Assembly (NCBI GenBank): GCA_963827515.1
Contig: CAWHBF010000004.1
Span: forward strand, 193,327 to 257,326
Direction: 5' to 3'
Length of the DNA stretch: 64,000 bases
Source of the DNA: JABFSA01 sp963827515
GTDB taxonomy: Bacteria; Acidobacteriota; Vicinamibacteria; Vicinamibacterales; UBA2999
Below, piece after piece: positions 1-8,280 of the stretch. Made by a program: the position numbers and the translations under genes. The notes below the pieces were generated by a model that saw only the letters and a program-made list of their open reading frames with translations, was not told the origin of the DNA and did no database searches. Numbering within the stretch: position 1 is the stretch's first letter; each line of letters begins with the position of its first letter.

Positions 1-177
1 CACGGCCTCGGCGTCGGCAGACGAGGCAATCGGAAAGCCGGCCTCGATGATATCGACGCCGAGCGCGTCGAGCTGACGGGCCAGCTGAAGCTTTTCGTCC
101 GGTCGCAGCGAGAACCCGGGCGCCTGTTCGCCGTCGCGCAGCGTCGTGTCGAAAATCAGTACCCGTTGCTGGCCCAT
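1..177 (-). CDS. leuA: 2-isopropylmalate synthase, N-terminal part (runs off the window)
   Basis: LeuA condenses acetyl-CoA with 2-oxoisovalerate, the first committed step of leucine synthesis in the cytoplasm. The 59 visible codons begin MGQQRVLIFDTTLRDGEQ; the DTTLRDGEQ segment is the metal-binding N-terminal signature of the isopropylmalate/homocitrate synthase family, and IIEAGFP follows as expected. The ATG ends at 177 and is preceded by a strong AGGAGG at 182-187. The rest of the gene lies left of the window. Homocitrate or citramalate synthase share this signature, but leuC and leuD within 4 kb favour LeuA. Confidence 0.9.
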   Translation of the reverse strand, partial: MGQQRVLIFDTTLRDGEQAPGFSLRPDEKLQLARQLDALGVDIIEAGFPIASSADAEAV

Positions 178-204
178 GGGAGCCTCCTGTGTCAGTAGAC
201 GCGA

Positions 205-264
205 CTGGCAAGCATATTGTCAAAATGATAATTATTCTGCTTAGATTAGTAATGCTTATTGTCA
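205..264. promoter_or_regulatory. AT-rich divergent control region with a direct repeat
   Basis: This AT-rich block stands out from the GC-rich surroundings and lies between leuA (leftward) and a LysR-type gene (rightward). It contains GCATATTGTCA at 212-222 and GCTTATTGTCA at 254-264, matching at 10 of 11 positions and spaced 42 bp apart, close to four helical turns. LysR-type proteins usually bind between their own gene and a divergent target, so these are candidate operator half-sites. That role is inferred. Confidence 0.5.
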
Positions 265-330
265 CGTCTCCCGGGCCGAAGCGGGACACCGGCCAGGAAC
301 TGGAGAGATTGTTGATGTTTTGTCGGTTTT

Positions 331-356
331 GCCGGGTCCGCTCCGCGGAACCCGGC
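331..356. repeat. Intergenic palindromic element
   Basis: A near-perfect hairpin with arms GCCGGGTCCGC and GCGGAACCCGGC. Related GGGTCCGC / GCGGACCC elements occur at 425-450 and 33241-33305, all between genes. The distribution suggests a small dispersed palindromic repeat family. Confidence 0.55.
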
Positions 357-382
357 CTACGAGAGCTCACCCTCGAGCACTT

Positions 383-451
383 AGGACGGGTTCAGCGAAC
401 CCCGGACCCGTCGAGGTACGTAGGACGGGTGCCGCCGAAGGCGGACCCGTC
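383..451. repeat. Two tandem short palindromic elements
   Basis: Two units open with TAGGACGGGT-like sequence and close with ACCCGTCG: roughly 383-413 and 421-451. The second forms a clear hairpin, ACGGGTGCCGCC with loop GAA and GGCGGACCCGT (425-450). They sit directly before the LysR ribosome-binding site, so they lie in its leader and might affect translation. Confidence 0.5.
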
Positions 452-472
452 GGGACCACAGGGAGGTGAGCT

Positions 473-1435
473 GTGGAACTGACCGAGCTGCGCGTCTTCC
501 TCCGCGTCGCCGCCGAGCGGAGCTTCTCGCGGGCAGCCATGAAGCTCCACCGCACCCAGCCGGCCGTCAGCCAGTCGGTCAGACGGCTCGAGGAGAGCGT
601 CGGCGAGCGGCTGTTCGACCGGGCGACCAAGGACGCCACGCTCACCGACGCCGGCCGTCTGCTCCGCGACTACGCCGAGCGGCTCCTTCGCCTGTCCGAG
701 GAGGCCGAGACCGCCGTCAAGGATCTCCGCGACCTGCGTCGGGGCCGTGTGCTCATCGGCGCCAACGAGGCATCCGTTCATGCTGTCCTGCCCCTCGTCC
801 AGCGATTTCGCGAAGCGCACCCGCTCGTACACGTCGACGTGCGGCGAGTGCCGGCCAGACAGATCGGCGCCGAGGTGGCACAAGGCAGCCTCGACTTCGG
901 GGTGCTCACCTTCCAGCCGGCCGAACCCCGGCTCGATTCCATCGTGCTTGGTCAGGATGAGCTGGTGATGCTCGTGCCCCCATCCCATCCGCTGGCTCAC
1001 ACGCGAGAGGTCACGCTGTCAGAATGCGCGCGTCAGACCGTCATCGCGCACAACAGTCCCTCACACGTGCGCGAGCACGTCCTGCGTCTTTTCGAGCAGC
1101 ATCACATCCCGGCCAATATCCTCGTGTCGCTGCCAAGTCTGGAAGGGATCAAGCGCGCGGTCGCCATGGAGATGGGCGTCGCTTTGCTTCCGCGACGCTG
1201 TGCCGAGTCGGAAATCAGTCGCGGCGAGCTCGTCGCGCTCTCGATGCCGGAGATCCGACTGCGCCGGCAGGTGCGCCTGGTCTTCCGCAAGACCTCGGAA
1301 CGCTCACACACCACGGCGGCGTTCTTGGCAACAGTCGAAGGGGGAAGAGATCGTTCGGATCGTTCGGGTCGTTCGGAGCGTTCGAGTCGTTCGGCACGTT
1401 CCGTTCGTGCGAAGGACTCCGAGCCCACGCCATAA
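473..1435 (+). CDS. LysR-family transcriptional regulator
   Basis: This is a 320-residue DNA-binding regulator. Residues 1-60 form the winged helix-turn-helix (ELRVFLRVAAERSFSRAA, then HRTQPAVSQSVRRLEE), and residues 90-295 form the periplasmic-binding-protein-like effector domain. The start is GTG at 473, placed by the GGGAGGTGAG ribosome-binding site at 461-470. It is divergent from leuA, so control of leucine synthesis is plausible, though LysR neighbours are not always targets. The last 30 or so residues are low-complexity (RDRSDRSGRSERSSRSARS) and are encoded by an intergenic-type tandem repeat, so they are probably a late addition rather than part of the fold. Confidence 0.9.
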   Translation: MELTELRVFLRVAAERSFSRAAMKLHRTQPAVSQSVRRLEESVGERLFDRATKDATLTDAGRLLRDYAERLLRLSEEAETAVKDLRDLRRGRVLIGANEASVHAVLPLVQRFREAHPLVHVDVRRVPARQIGAEVAQGSLDFGVLTFQPAEPRLDSIVLGQDELVMLVPPSHPLAHTREVTLSECARQTVIAHNSPSHVREHVLRLFEQHHIPANILVSLPSLEGIKRAVAMEMGVALLPRRCAESEISRGELVALSMPEIRLRRQVRLVFRKTSERSHTTAAFLATVEGGRDRSDRSGRSERSSRSARSVRAKDSEPTP

Positions 1436-1503
1436 CGTCAGAATGCCCGGCACAATCCGAACGGTCCGAACGCCCGAACGATTCGAACGACCCGAACGAT
1501 TGT
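1351..1503. repeat. Inverted pair of TCGTTCGG tandem arrays
   Basis: From about 1351 to 1410 the sequence iterates TCGTTCGG-like units of 9-10 bases. From about 1452 to 1503 the complement (CGAACGA-like units) iterates in the opposite direction. The arms can fold into a long imperfect hairpin lying exactly between the convergent LysR and leuD genes. It may act as a bidirectional terminator. The left arm is translated as the serine/arginine tail of the LysR protein. Confidence 0.6.
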
Positions 1504-2118
1504 CTAGAATCCCGCGATATAGGGGAGCTTCGCCGCCACGGCGTCGACTTCTTCGTAGCGCGCCAGCAGGAGGCCCGTCGTGTCCCACGCACCGGTGACC
1601 AGCGCGTCGCGCGCGTTGACGGGCAGGCCGATCGCGTATCGAACTCCATCCAATTCACAGGTGCCCGCCTGGAGATCGATCCGTAGGGTTGCATCGGGAC
1701 GCTCCTCGACGCGCTCCATGAGCTCCCGCACCTCGTCGGGAGAGGCGGTCACGCAGGGAAGGCCAATCATCAGGGAGTTGCCGAAGAAAATCTCCGAGAA
1801 CGACTCGCCGACCACCGCGCGAATCCCGGAGCGGCGTAGCGCCTGAGGCGCGTGCTCGCGCGACGATCCACAGCCGAAGTTACGGTTGACGAGCAGAATC
1901 GACGCACCGGCATAGTGAGGGTTGTCGAACGGATGCTGAGTCTCGGCGCGATCGCCGCCAATCGATCCCGCCCGCTCGTCCTCGAACAGGTGCTTCTCGA
2001 GACCCTCGAACGTGACGGCGCGGAGGAACCGCGCGGGCATGATCCGGTCCGTGTCGATATCCTCGCCGCGCATGGGCAAGGCCGTCCCTTCGATACGCGT
2101 CACGCGCTCTGCTTCCAT
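1504..2118 (-). CDS. leuD: 3-isopropylmalate dehydratase, small subunit
   Basis: LeuD is the swivel-domain subunit of the [4Fe-4S] isomerase that converts 2-isopropylmalate to 3-isopropylmalate. The 204-residue length is normal. Family marks are DIDTDRIMPARFL near the N-terminus and NFGCGSSREHAPQAL near residue 75. TTG and ATG codons sit side by side; ATG at 2118 is preferred for spacing from GGGAG. It follows leuC on the same strand, with a 116-base gap holding two palindromic repeats, and is likely co-transcribed. Confidence 0.93.
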   Translation of the reverse strand: MEAERVTRIEGTALPMRGEDIDTDRIMPARFLRAVTFEGLEKHLFEDERAGSIGGDRAETQHPFDNPHYAGASILLVNRNFGCGSSREHAPQALRRSGIRAVVGESFSEIFFGNSLMIGLPCVTASPDEVRELMERVEERPDATLRIDLQAGTCELDGVRYAIGLPVNARDALVTGAWDTTGLLLARYEEVDAVAAKLPYIAGF

Positions 2119-2146
2119 CAATGCTCCCGCACCACGACCCTATGTC

Positions 2147-2166
2147 GCGCACGCTAAAGCGTGCGC
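2147..2166. repeat. Palindromic repeat GCGCACGCT-AA-AGCGTGCGC, copy 1
   Basis: A perfect 9-bp inverted repeat with a two-base loop, followed by TCTACG. The same element recurs at 2201-2220 and 38320-38339, always between genes. It resembles a REP-type extragenic palindrome. Confidence 0.7.
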
Positions 2167-2200
2167 TCTACGATTGCCGTTGTCTCGGTCCGCCCACGCC

Positions 2201-2220
2201 GCGCACGCTGAAGCGTGCGC
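2201..2220. repeat. Palindromic repeat GCGCACGCT-GA-AGCGTGCGC, copy 2
   Basis: The same 9-bp palindrome as the copy at 2147, in the same leuC-leuD gap and again followed by TCTACGG. Its position 15 bases after the leuC stop could attenuate leuD expression or stabilise the upstream mRNA end. Confidence 0.7.
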
Positions 2221-2234
2221 TCTACGGCGGCCGT

Positions 2235-3656
2235 CTAACGTCCGACGCCCACCGGGTCGCCGACGAGATCGCGCACGTCGGTGACCTCACCGGTCACCGC
2301 GGCCGCGGCGACCATCGCGGGGCTCATGAGCAGCGTCCGACCCGTCGGACTGCCCTGCCGTCCCTTGAAGTTGCGATTGGACGAGGCGGCGCACACCTGA
2401 TCGCCGACCAGCTTGTCGGGGTTCATCCCAAGGCACATCGAGCACCCGGCGTCCCGCCATTCGAAGCCCGCCGCGCGGAAGACCTCGTCCAGCCCTTCGC
2501 GCTCGGCGGCGCGCTTGACCGATACCGATCCCGGCACGACCATCGCTTTCACGTGCGGCGCGACACGACGGCCCCGAATCACGCGAGCCGCCTCACGCAA
2601 ATCCGACAGGCGCGAGTTGGTGCACGAGCCGATGAAGGCCACGTCGACGCGCATTCCCGCGATCGGCTGCCCTCCCTGGAGCCCCATGTACCCGAGAGCG
2701 TCAGCGATCGCCCTCGGATCCGCACCAGGCTCGCGACCTGACGGCACCCGGCCGCCGACTCCCACCGACTGCTCCGGGTTCACGCCCCAGGTCACAACCG
2801 GCGTCAACGCGTCCGCCCGAATCACCACTTCATCGTCGTACCGGGCGTCCGGGTCCGAGGCGATCGATGACCACCACACCTTGGCCCGGTCGAACGCCTC
2901 GCCGACGGGCGCAAACGGACGACCCTTGATGTATTCGAACGTGGTGCGGTCAGGATTCACGTATCCGACGCGCGCCCCTCCCTCGATGGACATATTGCAG
3001 ATCGTCATCCGCTCGTCCATCGACATCCGCTCGATGGCATCCCCGGCATACTCGTAGGCGAAGCCGACGCCACCCCCCACGCCCAGCCGCTGGATGATCG
3101 TCAGGATGACGTCCTTCGCGTACACCCCGGCCGGCAAGACGCCGTCCACACGGATGCGCCGTACCTTGAGCGGCTCCATGGCCAGACACTGCGAGGCAAG
3201 CACGTCGCGCACCTGGGACGTGCCGATACCGAACGCCACCGCGCCAAACGCCCCGTGCGTGGAGGTATGGCTATCGCCGCACGCAATGGTCATCCCAGGC
3301 TGCGTCAGGCCGAGCTCGGGGCCGATCACGTGCACGATGCCCTGGCGGTCGTCGCCGAGTCCAGCCAGCCGGATGCCGTAGTCGCGGCAGTTCCGTTCGA
3401 GCGAGCCGATCATGTCTTCCGCCAGGAGGTCGATGAACGGACGTGCCCGCTCTCGCGTGGGGACGATATGGTCGACCGTGCCGAAGGTTCTGTCGGTGCG
3501 TGCCACGCCCCACCCGCGCGCGCGCAGCGCATCAAACGCCTGCGGCGTCGTCACCTCGTGGATGAGGTGCAACCCGATAAACAGCTGCGTCTGTCCCGTT
3601 GGGAGCGTGCGGACGGCGTGTGCGTCCCACACCTTCTGGAGAAGCGTTTTGCCCAT
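2235..3656 (-). CDS. leuC: 3-isopropylmalate dehydratase, large subunit
   Basis: LeuC is the aconitase-like catalytic subunit that pairs with LeuD. It is 473 residues, the normal length. Visible family motifs are VDHIVPT, CGDSHTSTHGAFGA near residue 130, GSCTNSR near 345 and CSMCLGMNPDKL near 405; the cysteines of the last two plus a further one ligate the [4Fe-4S] cluster. The ATG at 3656 lies 9 bases after the stop of the DNA glycosylase gene, so leuC seems to be read from the upstream stress-gene operon as well as, possibly, its own promoter. Confidence 0.95.
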   Translation of the reverse strand: MGKTLLQKVWDAHAVRTLPTGQTQLFIGLHLIHEVTTPQAFDALRARGWGVARTDRTFGTVDHIVPTRERARPFIDLLAEDMIGSLERNCRDYGIRLAGLGDDRQGIVHVIGPELGLTQPGMTIACGDSHTSTHGAFGAVAFGIGTSQVRDVLASQCLAMEPLKVRRIRVDGVLPAGVYAKDVILTIIQRLGVGGGVGFAYEYAGDAIERMSMDERMTICNMSIEGGARVGYVNPDRTTFEYIKGRPFAPVGEAFDRAKVWWSSIASDPDARYDDEVVIRADALTPVVTWGVNPEQSVGVGGRVPSGREPGADPRAIADALGYMGLQGGQPIAGMRVDVAFIGSCTNSRLSDLREAARVIRGRRVAPHVKAMVVPGSVSVKRAAEREGLDEVFRAAGFEWRDAGCSMCLGMNPDKLVGDQVCAASSNRNFKGRQGSPTGRTLLMSPAMVAAAAVTGEVTDVRDLVGDPVGVGR

Positions 3657-3665
3657 GTGGAATTC

Positions 3666-4340
3666 TTATCGTAGCACCTGGCGAGAGCCCGACACCGCGG
3701 GATGGCCTGTCGCCCAGAAGCGCCACGGCCTGTCGGTCCCGACACGAATTCCGATGCGCGGCCCCCGTGACACGTCGTCGATCGTCAAGCCCCAATCCTG
3801 AATCGTGAGTGGGCTCGTCACGAGATCGAGCCGGTTGTCGGTGAGCGCGATGCCGAGCGCCCGCGAGAGGTTCCCGGGACCTCGACACAAGTCCGACGCG
3901 GCCATCCCCGCGCGGCGCCCGCGCCGACGCTGCATCAGGGCGATACCGTCCAGCGGCTCCAGAGCGCGGATCAACACGGCCGCAGGATTTCCCTCGGCTT
4001 CCGTCACCGCGTTCACGAGGTGGTGAATGCCGTAGTTCAGATACACGTACGCGCGGCCGGGTGGGCCGTAGAGCGGGGCGTTGCGTGCCGTAGGGCCAGG
4101 GGCGGCGTGGCACGCCGGATCGTCTTCGCCGATATAGGCTTCGGCCTCGACGATCATGCCGGCCGTGACACCTGCGGACGTGCGTCGTACGAGCACCTTG
4201 CCCAAGAGATCCATGGCCACCGTGAGCGTTGGCCGGTCGTAGAACGAGCGTGGCAGAGCGCGAGCCAGGGAAGGTCCTCGAACGTCATCGGGGGGCCGAA
4301 GCCCCCGCGTCACTTGGCGGCTGGTGGAGGGATTGGACAT
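3666..4340 (-). CDS. mpg: DNA-3-methyladenine glycosylase (Mpg/AAG family)
   Basis: This enzyme removes alkylated or deaminated purines from DNA to start base-excision repair. It is 224 residues from the chosen start. Family features are the SFYDRPTLTVAMDLLGKVLVR entry strand split around residue 35, IVEAEAYIGEDDPACHA (with the catalytic glutamate), AYVYLNYGIHHLVNAV and LCRGPGNLSRALGI. The ATG overlaps the stop of the antiporter/trehalose synthase gene (TAATG), implying translational coupling. A longer in-frame start 54 bases upstream exists but lies inside that gene. Confidence 0.92.
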   Translation of the reverse strand: MSNPSTSRQVTRGLRPPDDVRGPSLARALPRSFYDRPTLTVAMDLLGKVLVRRTSAGVTAGMIVEAEAYIGEDDPACHAAPGPTARNAPLYGPPGRAYVYLNYGIHHLVNAVTEAEGNPAAVLIRALEPLDGIALMQRRRGRRAGMAASDLCRGPGNLSRALGIALTDNRLDLVTSPLTIQDWGLTIDDVSRGPRIGIRVGTDRPWRFWATGHPAVSGSRQVLR

Positions 4341-7099
4341 TACACCGAGGTCTCTTCCCATCCCCGTACGGCGTAGAGCAACGGTTTGGTCCAAAGACTC
4401 TCGAGGCCTTCCAGGATGTCGGACGCCCAGTTGAAGACGTTCCGTCCGGCGACGACCTTCCGCATCGCCCGCATGCGTGTCATCTGCTCGTTGCGCGGCA
4501 TCTCGATGGCCTGCTCGAGGGCCGCCGCGAAGGCGTCCACATCGTAGGGATTCACGATAAGGGCGTCCTCGAGCTCGTGAGAAGCTCCTGCAAGCGCACT
4601 GAGCACCAGCACACCCTGCTCATCGTCTCTCGCGGCCACGAACTCCTTGGCGACGAGATTCATGCCGTCGTGCAGGGAACTGACGATGCAGAAGTGCGCG
4701 AGGCGGTAGAGCGCCACGAGACTGAACGCCCCGAGCGGCGTCGTGTAGTACGAGATCAGCGGCCCGCCCCCTGGCACGGCGTAGCGCTCATTGAGATCCG
4801 CGATCCGCCGACCGATCTCCTCCTCAATCGCCGCGTAGCTCCCGAGGTCCGAGCGAGACGGCACGCCGATCTGAACGAACGTCATCCTGCCGCGCAGGTC
4901 GGGCCGCCGCGTCAGGAGCATGTCGAGCGCTTCGAGACGTTCAGGGATCCCTTTCGTGTAGTCGAGCCGATCGACGCCGAGCCCGACGATCTCCGCCCGG
5001 AGGTCGAGCACCTCACGGAGGCGTCGCTGTTCCTCGGGGAGCGCCGGTTCAGCGGCAAACGCCTGAATGCGGTCGTAGTCCACGCCGATCGGCACCGACA
5101 CCACGGTCGTGGTGCGCCCGCCGAAACGGACGCGCGACGACTCGATCTCCAACTCGGCGTTCAGCTCCTCTTCGGCTGCCATCAGAAAGTTTCGGCGATC
5201 GCGCTCCAGCTGAAACGCGATCAGGTCATTCGCCAGCAATCCGGCAACGAGCTCGCGACGCCATGGACAGATGCGGAGTCTATCCGGATGGGGCCAGGGA
5301 ATGTGCCAAAAGAGCGCGGTCCTGGCGCTGGGGCGTAAGGCCCGGAGGGCGGGTGCGACGAGCGCGAGATGGTAGTCCTGAATGAACACCGGCGCCTCGG
5401 ACGACCCGATCTCCGCGTGCGTGGCCGCCGCGAACCGCGCGTTGATCTCCTGGTACGCCGCCCAGTCTCCGCTCCGAAACTTCGGACGCACGTCGACCAC
5501 GTGGCACAGGGGCCAGAGACCCTCGTTCGCGAAGCCGCCGTAATACGCGGAGAACGTCGGTTCCTCGAGCCACAGGCGACGAAGCGTGTACGAGGGGGCG
5601 TCGACCGGCACTCGCAGCTTGTCGCTTTCGTCAACCACCAGACGGTCCGCTGCCCCGGCGCCGTGCGCAAGCCACACGCCGCCTCGCTCTCGCATCAGGG
5701 CGTCCAGCGCCACGGCGACGCCACCGGTCGCGGCGGTCATGGTCACCTGACCGTCCTCGTCGTGGCTGTGCAGATATGGCTCGCGGTTCGAGACGACCAC
5801 GAGCGGCCGCGGGTCATGCGAATCGATTTCGCCAGCCCGCATGAGCCCGTGCCGAAACAGGATCGGTCCCACGAGCTCGTGAATGACGATCGACGCGGCC
5901 AGCAGCAACTGGACCTGACTGCCCCAACCTGGAAACTCGGTCGCCACCACGGACGCAAATCCCAGCGTAATCCCGGCCTGCGACACGAGTCCCGTCCACA
6001 CATACGATGCAGTGGGGGTCGGGAAACCGAAGAGCGTGACCCCCGCGTTGACACCCAGCTTGATGAACCCGAGGCGGACGAGAGACAGGGCGAGTGCCGC
6101 GACACCGATCGTGGTCAGCGCGTCAAGGCGCATCGAGGTTCCGACCGCCACGAAGAACACGACGAGCACGGGCGGCGCGCCGAGTCGAACGGCGGCGCGA
6201 AGGGTGTCGCCTTGTGCAACGGCCAGATTCTCGATCACCAGGCCTGCGGCAACCGCAGCCACTAGTGGCTCCAGCTGCTGCCGGCTGCCGACCTGACTGA
6301 GCACGGCGCATACCGCCAGCAGGACGAGGGTAACCCCTCGACCGACGTAGCGGAGGTAGAGCGCAAACAAGACACCGATCAGCACGCCGAACGCGACGGC
6401 GCCGCCGATCTCCCATGCGAGGTGCGCCAGAATCTCGGCGCTTCTTCCTTGAGCGGTGTCGAACACCGCCCGCGCAAGCTGCATGGAGACCGAAAACAGC
6501 ACGAGCATGACGAGGTCGGCCAGCACGACCATCGCGAGCACGGTGTCGCTCAGCCGTCCCCGGGCGCCCGAATCCGCCACAACCGCCGCGGTCATCGTGG
6601 GCGAGAAGGACACGACGATGACGACGAGCACGACGAGCATGGCGAGCCGCTCGAGGCCGACCGCGTCGGCAGCGATCGGGAGCCATGGCCATGCAATCCA
6701 TCCCACGATGAGCACACCAACGATCGCAACGACCAGCGTCACGACCGTCATGCGTGCGATGACTCCCAGACGCGCCCCCAGGCGCTCGACGCTGAGTGTC
6801 AGGCCCGCGATGAACGCGATGAGCGTCGTCGCGATCCCGGTGATGACCTGCAGCTGTGCGGCCATCGGTTGGGTAATGAGGTTGCCAAGGTAGGGTCCGA
6901 CGAGGACGCCGAAGAGGAGATACCCCGTCAAACGAGGGAGTCTGAAGCGTCGCAGGACATCGCCCAGGACCGAGGCGCCCATCAGCGCGAATCCAAGGGC
7001 CAGCGCTGTGGCGGCGGAACCGGTGGTCGCGTCCACGCCGAGGCTGCGCACCCAGACCATCGCCCCAATGGCCAGGACGAGCGCCAGGACGCGCCTCAC
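4340..7099 (-). CDS. Fusion: cation/proton antiporter membrane domain + trehalose-6-phosphate synthase
   Basis: This 919-residue protein has two parts. Residues 1-420 are hydrophobic, with about a dozen membrane segments, and match CPA2/Kef-type sodium or potassium/proton exchangers (RLTGYLLFGVLVGPYLGN near residue 55, FIAGLTLSVE near 95). Residues 430-915 are a complete GT20 trehalose-6-phosphate synthase, which joins UDP-glucose to glucose-6-phosphate. Its marks are LVVVSNREPY, FIQDYHLALV, LFWHIPWPHPDRLR, GVDRLDYTKGIPERLEA and HDGMNLVAKEFVAAR. No trehalose phosphatase domain is attached and no otsB is nearby. GTG start, overlapping the preceding stop (GTGA). One polypeptide linking ion exchange with synthesis of a compatible solute suggests a response to osmotic or salt stress. 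Confidence 0.88.
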   Translation of the reverse strand: MRRVLALVLAIGAMVWVRSLGVDATTGSAATALALGFALMGASVLGDVLRRFRLPRLTGYLLFGVLVGPYLGNLITQPMAAQLQVITGIATTLIAFIAGLTLSVERLGARLGVIARMTVVTLVVAIVGVLIVGWIAWPWLPIAADAVGLERLAMLVVLVVIVVSFSPTMTAAVVADSGARGRLSDTVLAMVVLADLVMLVLFSVSMQLARAVFDTAQGRSAEILAHLAWEIGGAVAFGVLIGVLFALYLRYVGRGVTLVLLAVCAVLSQVGSRQQLEPLVAAVAAGLVIENLAVAQGDTLRAAVRLGAPPVLVVFFVAVGTSMRLDALTTIGVAALALSLVRLGFIKLGVNAGVTLFGFPTPTASYVWTGLVSQAGITLGFASVVATEFPGWGSQVQLLLAASIVIHELVGPILFRHGLMRAGEIDSHDPRPLVVVSNREPYLHSHDEDGQVTMTAATGGVAVALDALMRERGGVWLAHGAGAADRLVVDESDKLRVPVDAPSYTLRRLWLEEPTFSAYYGGFANEGLWPLCHVVDVRPKFRSGDWAAYQEINARFAAATHAEIGSSEAPVFIQDYHLALVAPALRALRPSARTALFWHIPWPHPDRLRICPWRRELVAGLLANDLIAFQLERDRRNFLMAAEEELNAELEIESSRVRFGGRTTTVVSVPIGVDYDRIQAFAAEPALPEEQRRLREVLDLRAEIVGLGVDRLDYTKGIPERLEALDMLLTRRPDLRGRMTFVQIGVPSRSDLGSYAAIEEEIGRRIADLNERYAVPGGGPLISYYTTPLGAFSLVALYRLAHFCIVSSLHDGMNLVAKEFVAARDDEQGVLVLSALAGASHELEDALIVNPYDVDAFAAALEQAIEMPRNEQMTRMRAMRKVVAGRNVFNWASDILEGLESLWTKPLLYAVRGWEETSV

Positions 7100-8280
7100 T
7101 CGTCGACGCTCCGCGGCGGCAGCAGAAATGCGACGAGCTCGGATCCGATCGTGCCGACGACCACGGCCGTGAGCAGCACCGAGGCCTCGGTGCCAACGAT
7201 CGCCACCGCGTTCAGCGCGAAGGCGACACCAAACGCTCCAGGCCGCAGACGGTGAAGCCAGAGATCCCGCGGCGCCCTCTCGCCCAGGACGCGCACGGCC
7301 GCGAGACCGCCGCCGAGGGTGCCAACGACTCTCAAGAAAAGGTACCCCGCGCCGAGGGCGAGCGAGATGAGTGTCAACTCAGCCCGAGCGCCGGCGACCA
7401 GGAGCACGACGACGAGCAGGGGGTGCTGCACGAAGAGTACATCTCGACGAATCGTCTCCCGCGGTCGTTGTCCCGCGACGCGCCAGAACAGGCCGGCAAC
7501 CAGTCCCCCAAGAAGCGCCGACAGCGACAGCGCATCAGCGACGCCTCCCACGAGCAGGAGCGCCGCGATCGCGAAGACGCGTTCCTCCGTCTCCGAAGTG
7601 GTCCTGGTGAGGAGCAGCCAGGTGGCCGCAGCCAGTGTCAGTGTCACGACGGTCGCTTGGACGACCAGCGCGAACGTTCCGATGAAAGAGCCTGCCTGGA
7701 GCCACGCCAGCACGAATCCACCGACCAGGACGGGCAACAGCACGCCCAGCTCGCTGACGCGTGCAACGATCGACCGGGGCTCGAGTGGATCGCCCCTCGG
7801 CAGCGTGAGGGACGTCGCCGCGCAGACGCTGCCCACCAGCAGCAAGGCCCATGAGGCGAAAGGGCCGAATTCCGGTGCGACCCACAGCAGGATCAACGCA
7901 GTGCCGACCCACACGACCACCATGCTGACGCCGGCATCGAGACACGTAGCAGCGAACACTCTCCGGTCGCCTGCTCGATGATCGGCAACCCCCAACCCCA
8001 CGAGCACACCCAGGGCCGCCACCGCCACCGGAATCACCGGATGGAGCGATGACAACACTGATTGAGACAGGAGGCTGATGCCTTGGGGTCCCAACACGAT
8101 GCCGATGACGAGGAGGAACGCGACGGGCGCCGACGTGGCCGACCACCCAAGGGCCCGACGCCAGTCCCGCGGCCGCGCCGCCTCCAGTCCAGACGCCTGT
8201 GCGCGTGCATCATCGACGGGACCATCAAGCGGAACCACGTCGAAAAGCTGAGGTTGATCGTCTGCTCGAATCATGGCCAT
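7096..8280 (-). CDS. Antiporter-like membrane protein (divergent CPA2/Kef type)
   Basis: A 394-residue polytopic membrane protein with about ten hydrophobic segments after a 45-residue cytoplasmic N-terminus. FLLVIGIVLGPQGISLLS near residue 55 matches the first helices of Kef/CPA2 exchangers. The conserved acidic exchange motif of that family is not obvious, so it may be a degenerate partner of the antiporter fused to trehalose synthase directly downstream, with which it overlaps by 4 bases. It overlaps the upstream PDZ gene by 10 bases, or by 3 if the ATG at 8274 is used. Transport activity and ion are unknown. Confidence 0.72.
   Translation of the reverse strand: MAMIRADDQPQLFDVVPLDGPVDDARAQASGLEAARPRDWRRALGWSATSAPVAFLLVIGIVLGPQGISLLSQSVLSSLHPVIPVAVAALGVLVGLGVADHRAGDRRVFAATCLDAGVSMVVVWVGTALILLWVAPEFGPFASWALLLVGSVCAATSLTLPRGDPLEPRSIVARVSELGVLLPVLVGGFVLAWLQAGSFIGTFALVVQATVVTLTLAAATWLLLTRTTSETEERVFAIAALLLVGGVADALSLSALLGGLVAGLFWRVAGQRPRETIRRDVLFVQHPLLVVVLLVAGARAELTLISLALGAGYLFLRVVGTLGGGLAAVRVLGERAPRDLWLHRLRPGAFGVAFALNAVAIVGTEASVLLTAVVVGTIGSELVAFLLPPRSVDE

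Noticed and set aside
178..472. A small protein at 189-482
   Set aside because: It has no ribosome-binding site and covers the AT-rich control region and palindromes; its sequence reads like translated repeat.
2413..3057. Open frame opposite leuC
   Set aside because: Arises from codon bias on the complement of leuC; low-complexity composition.
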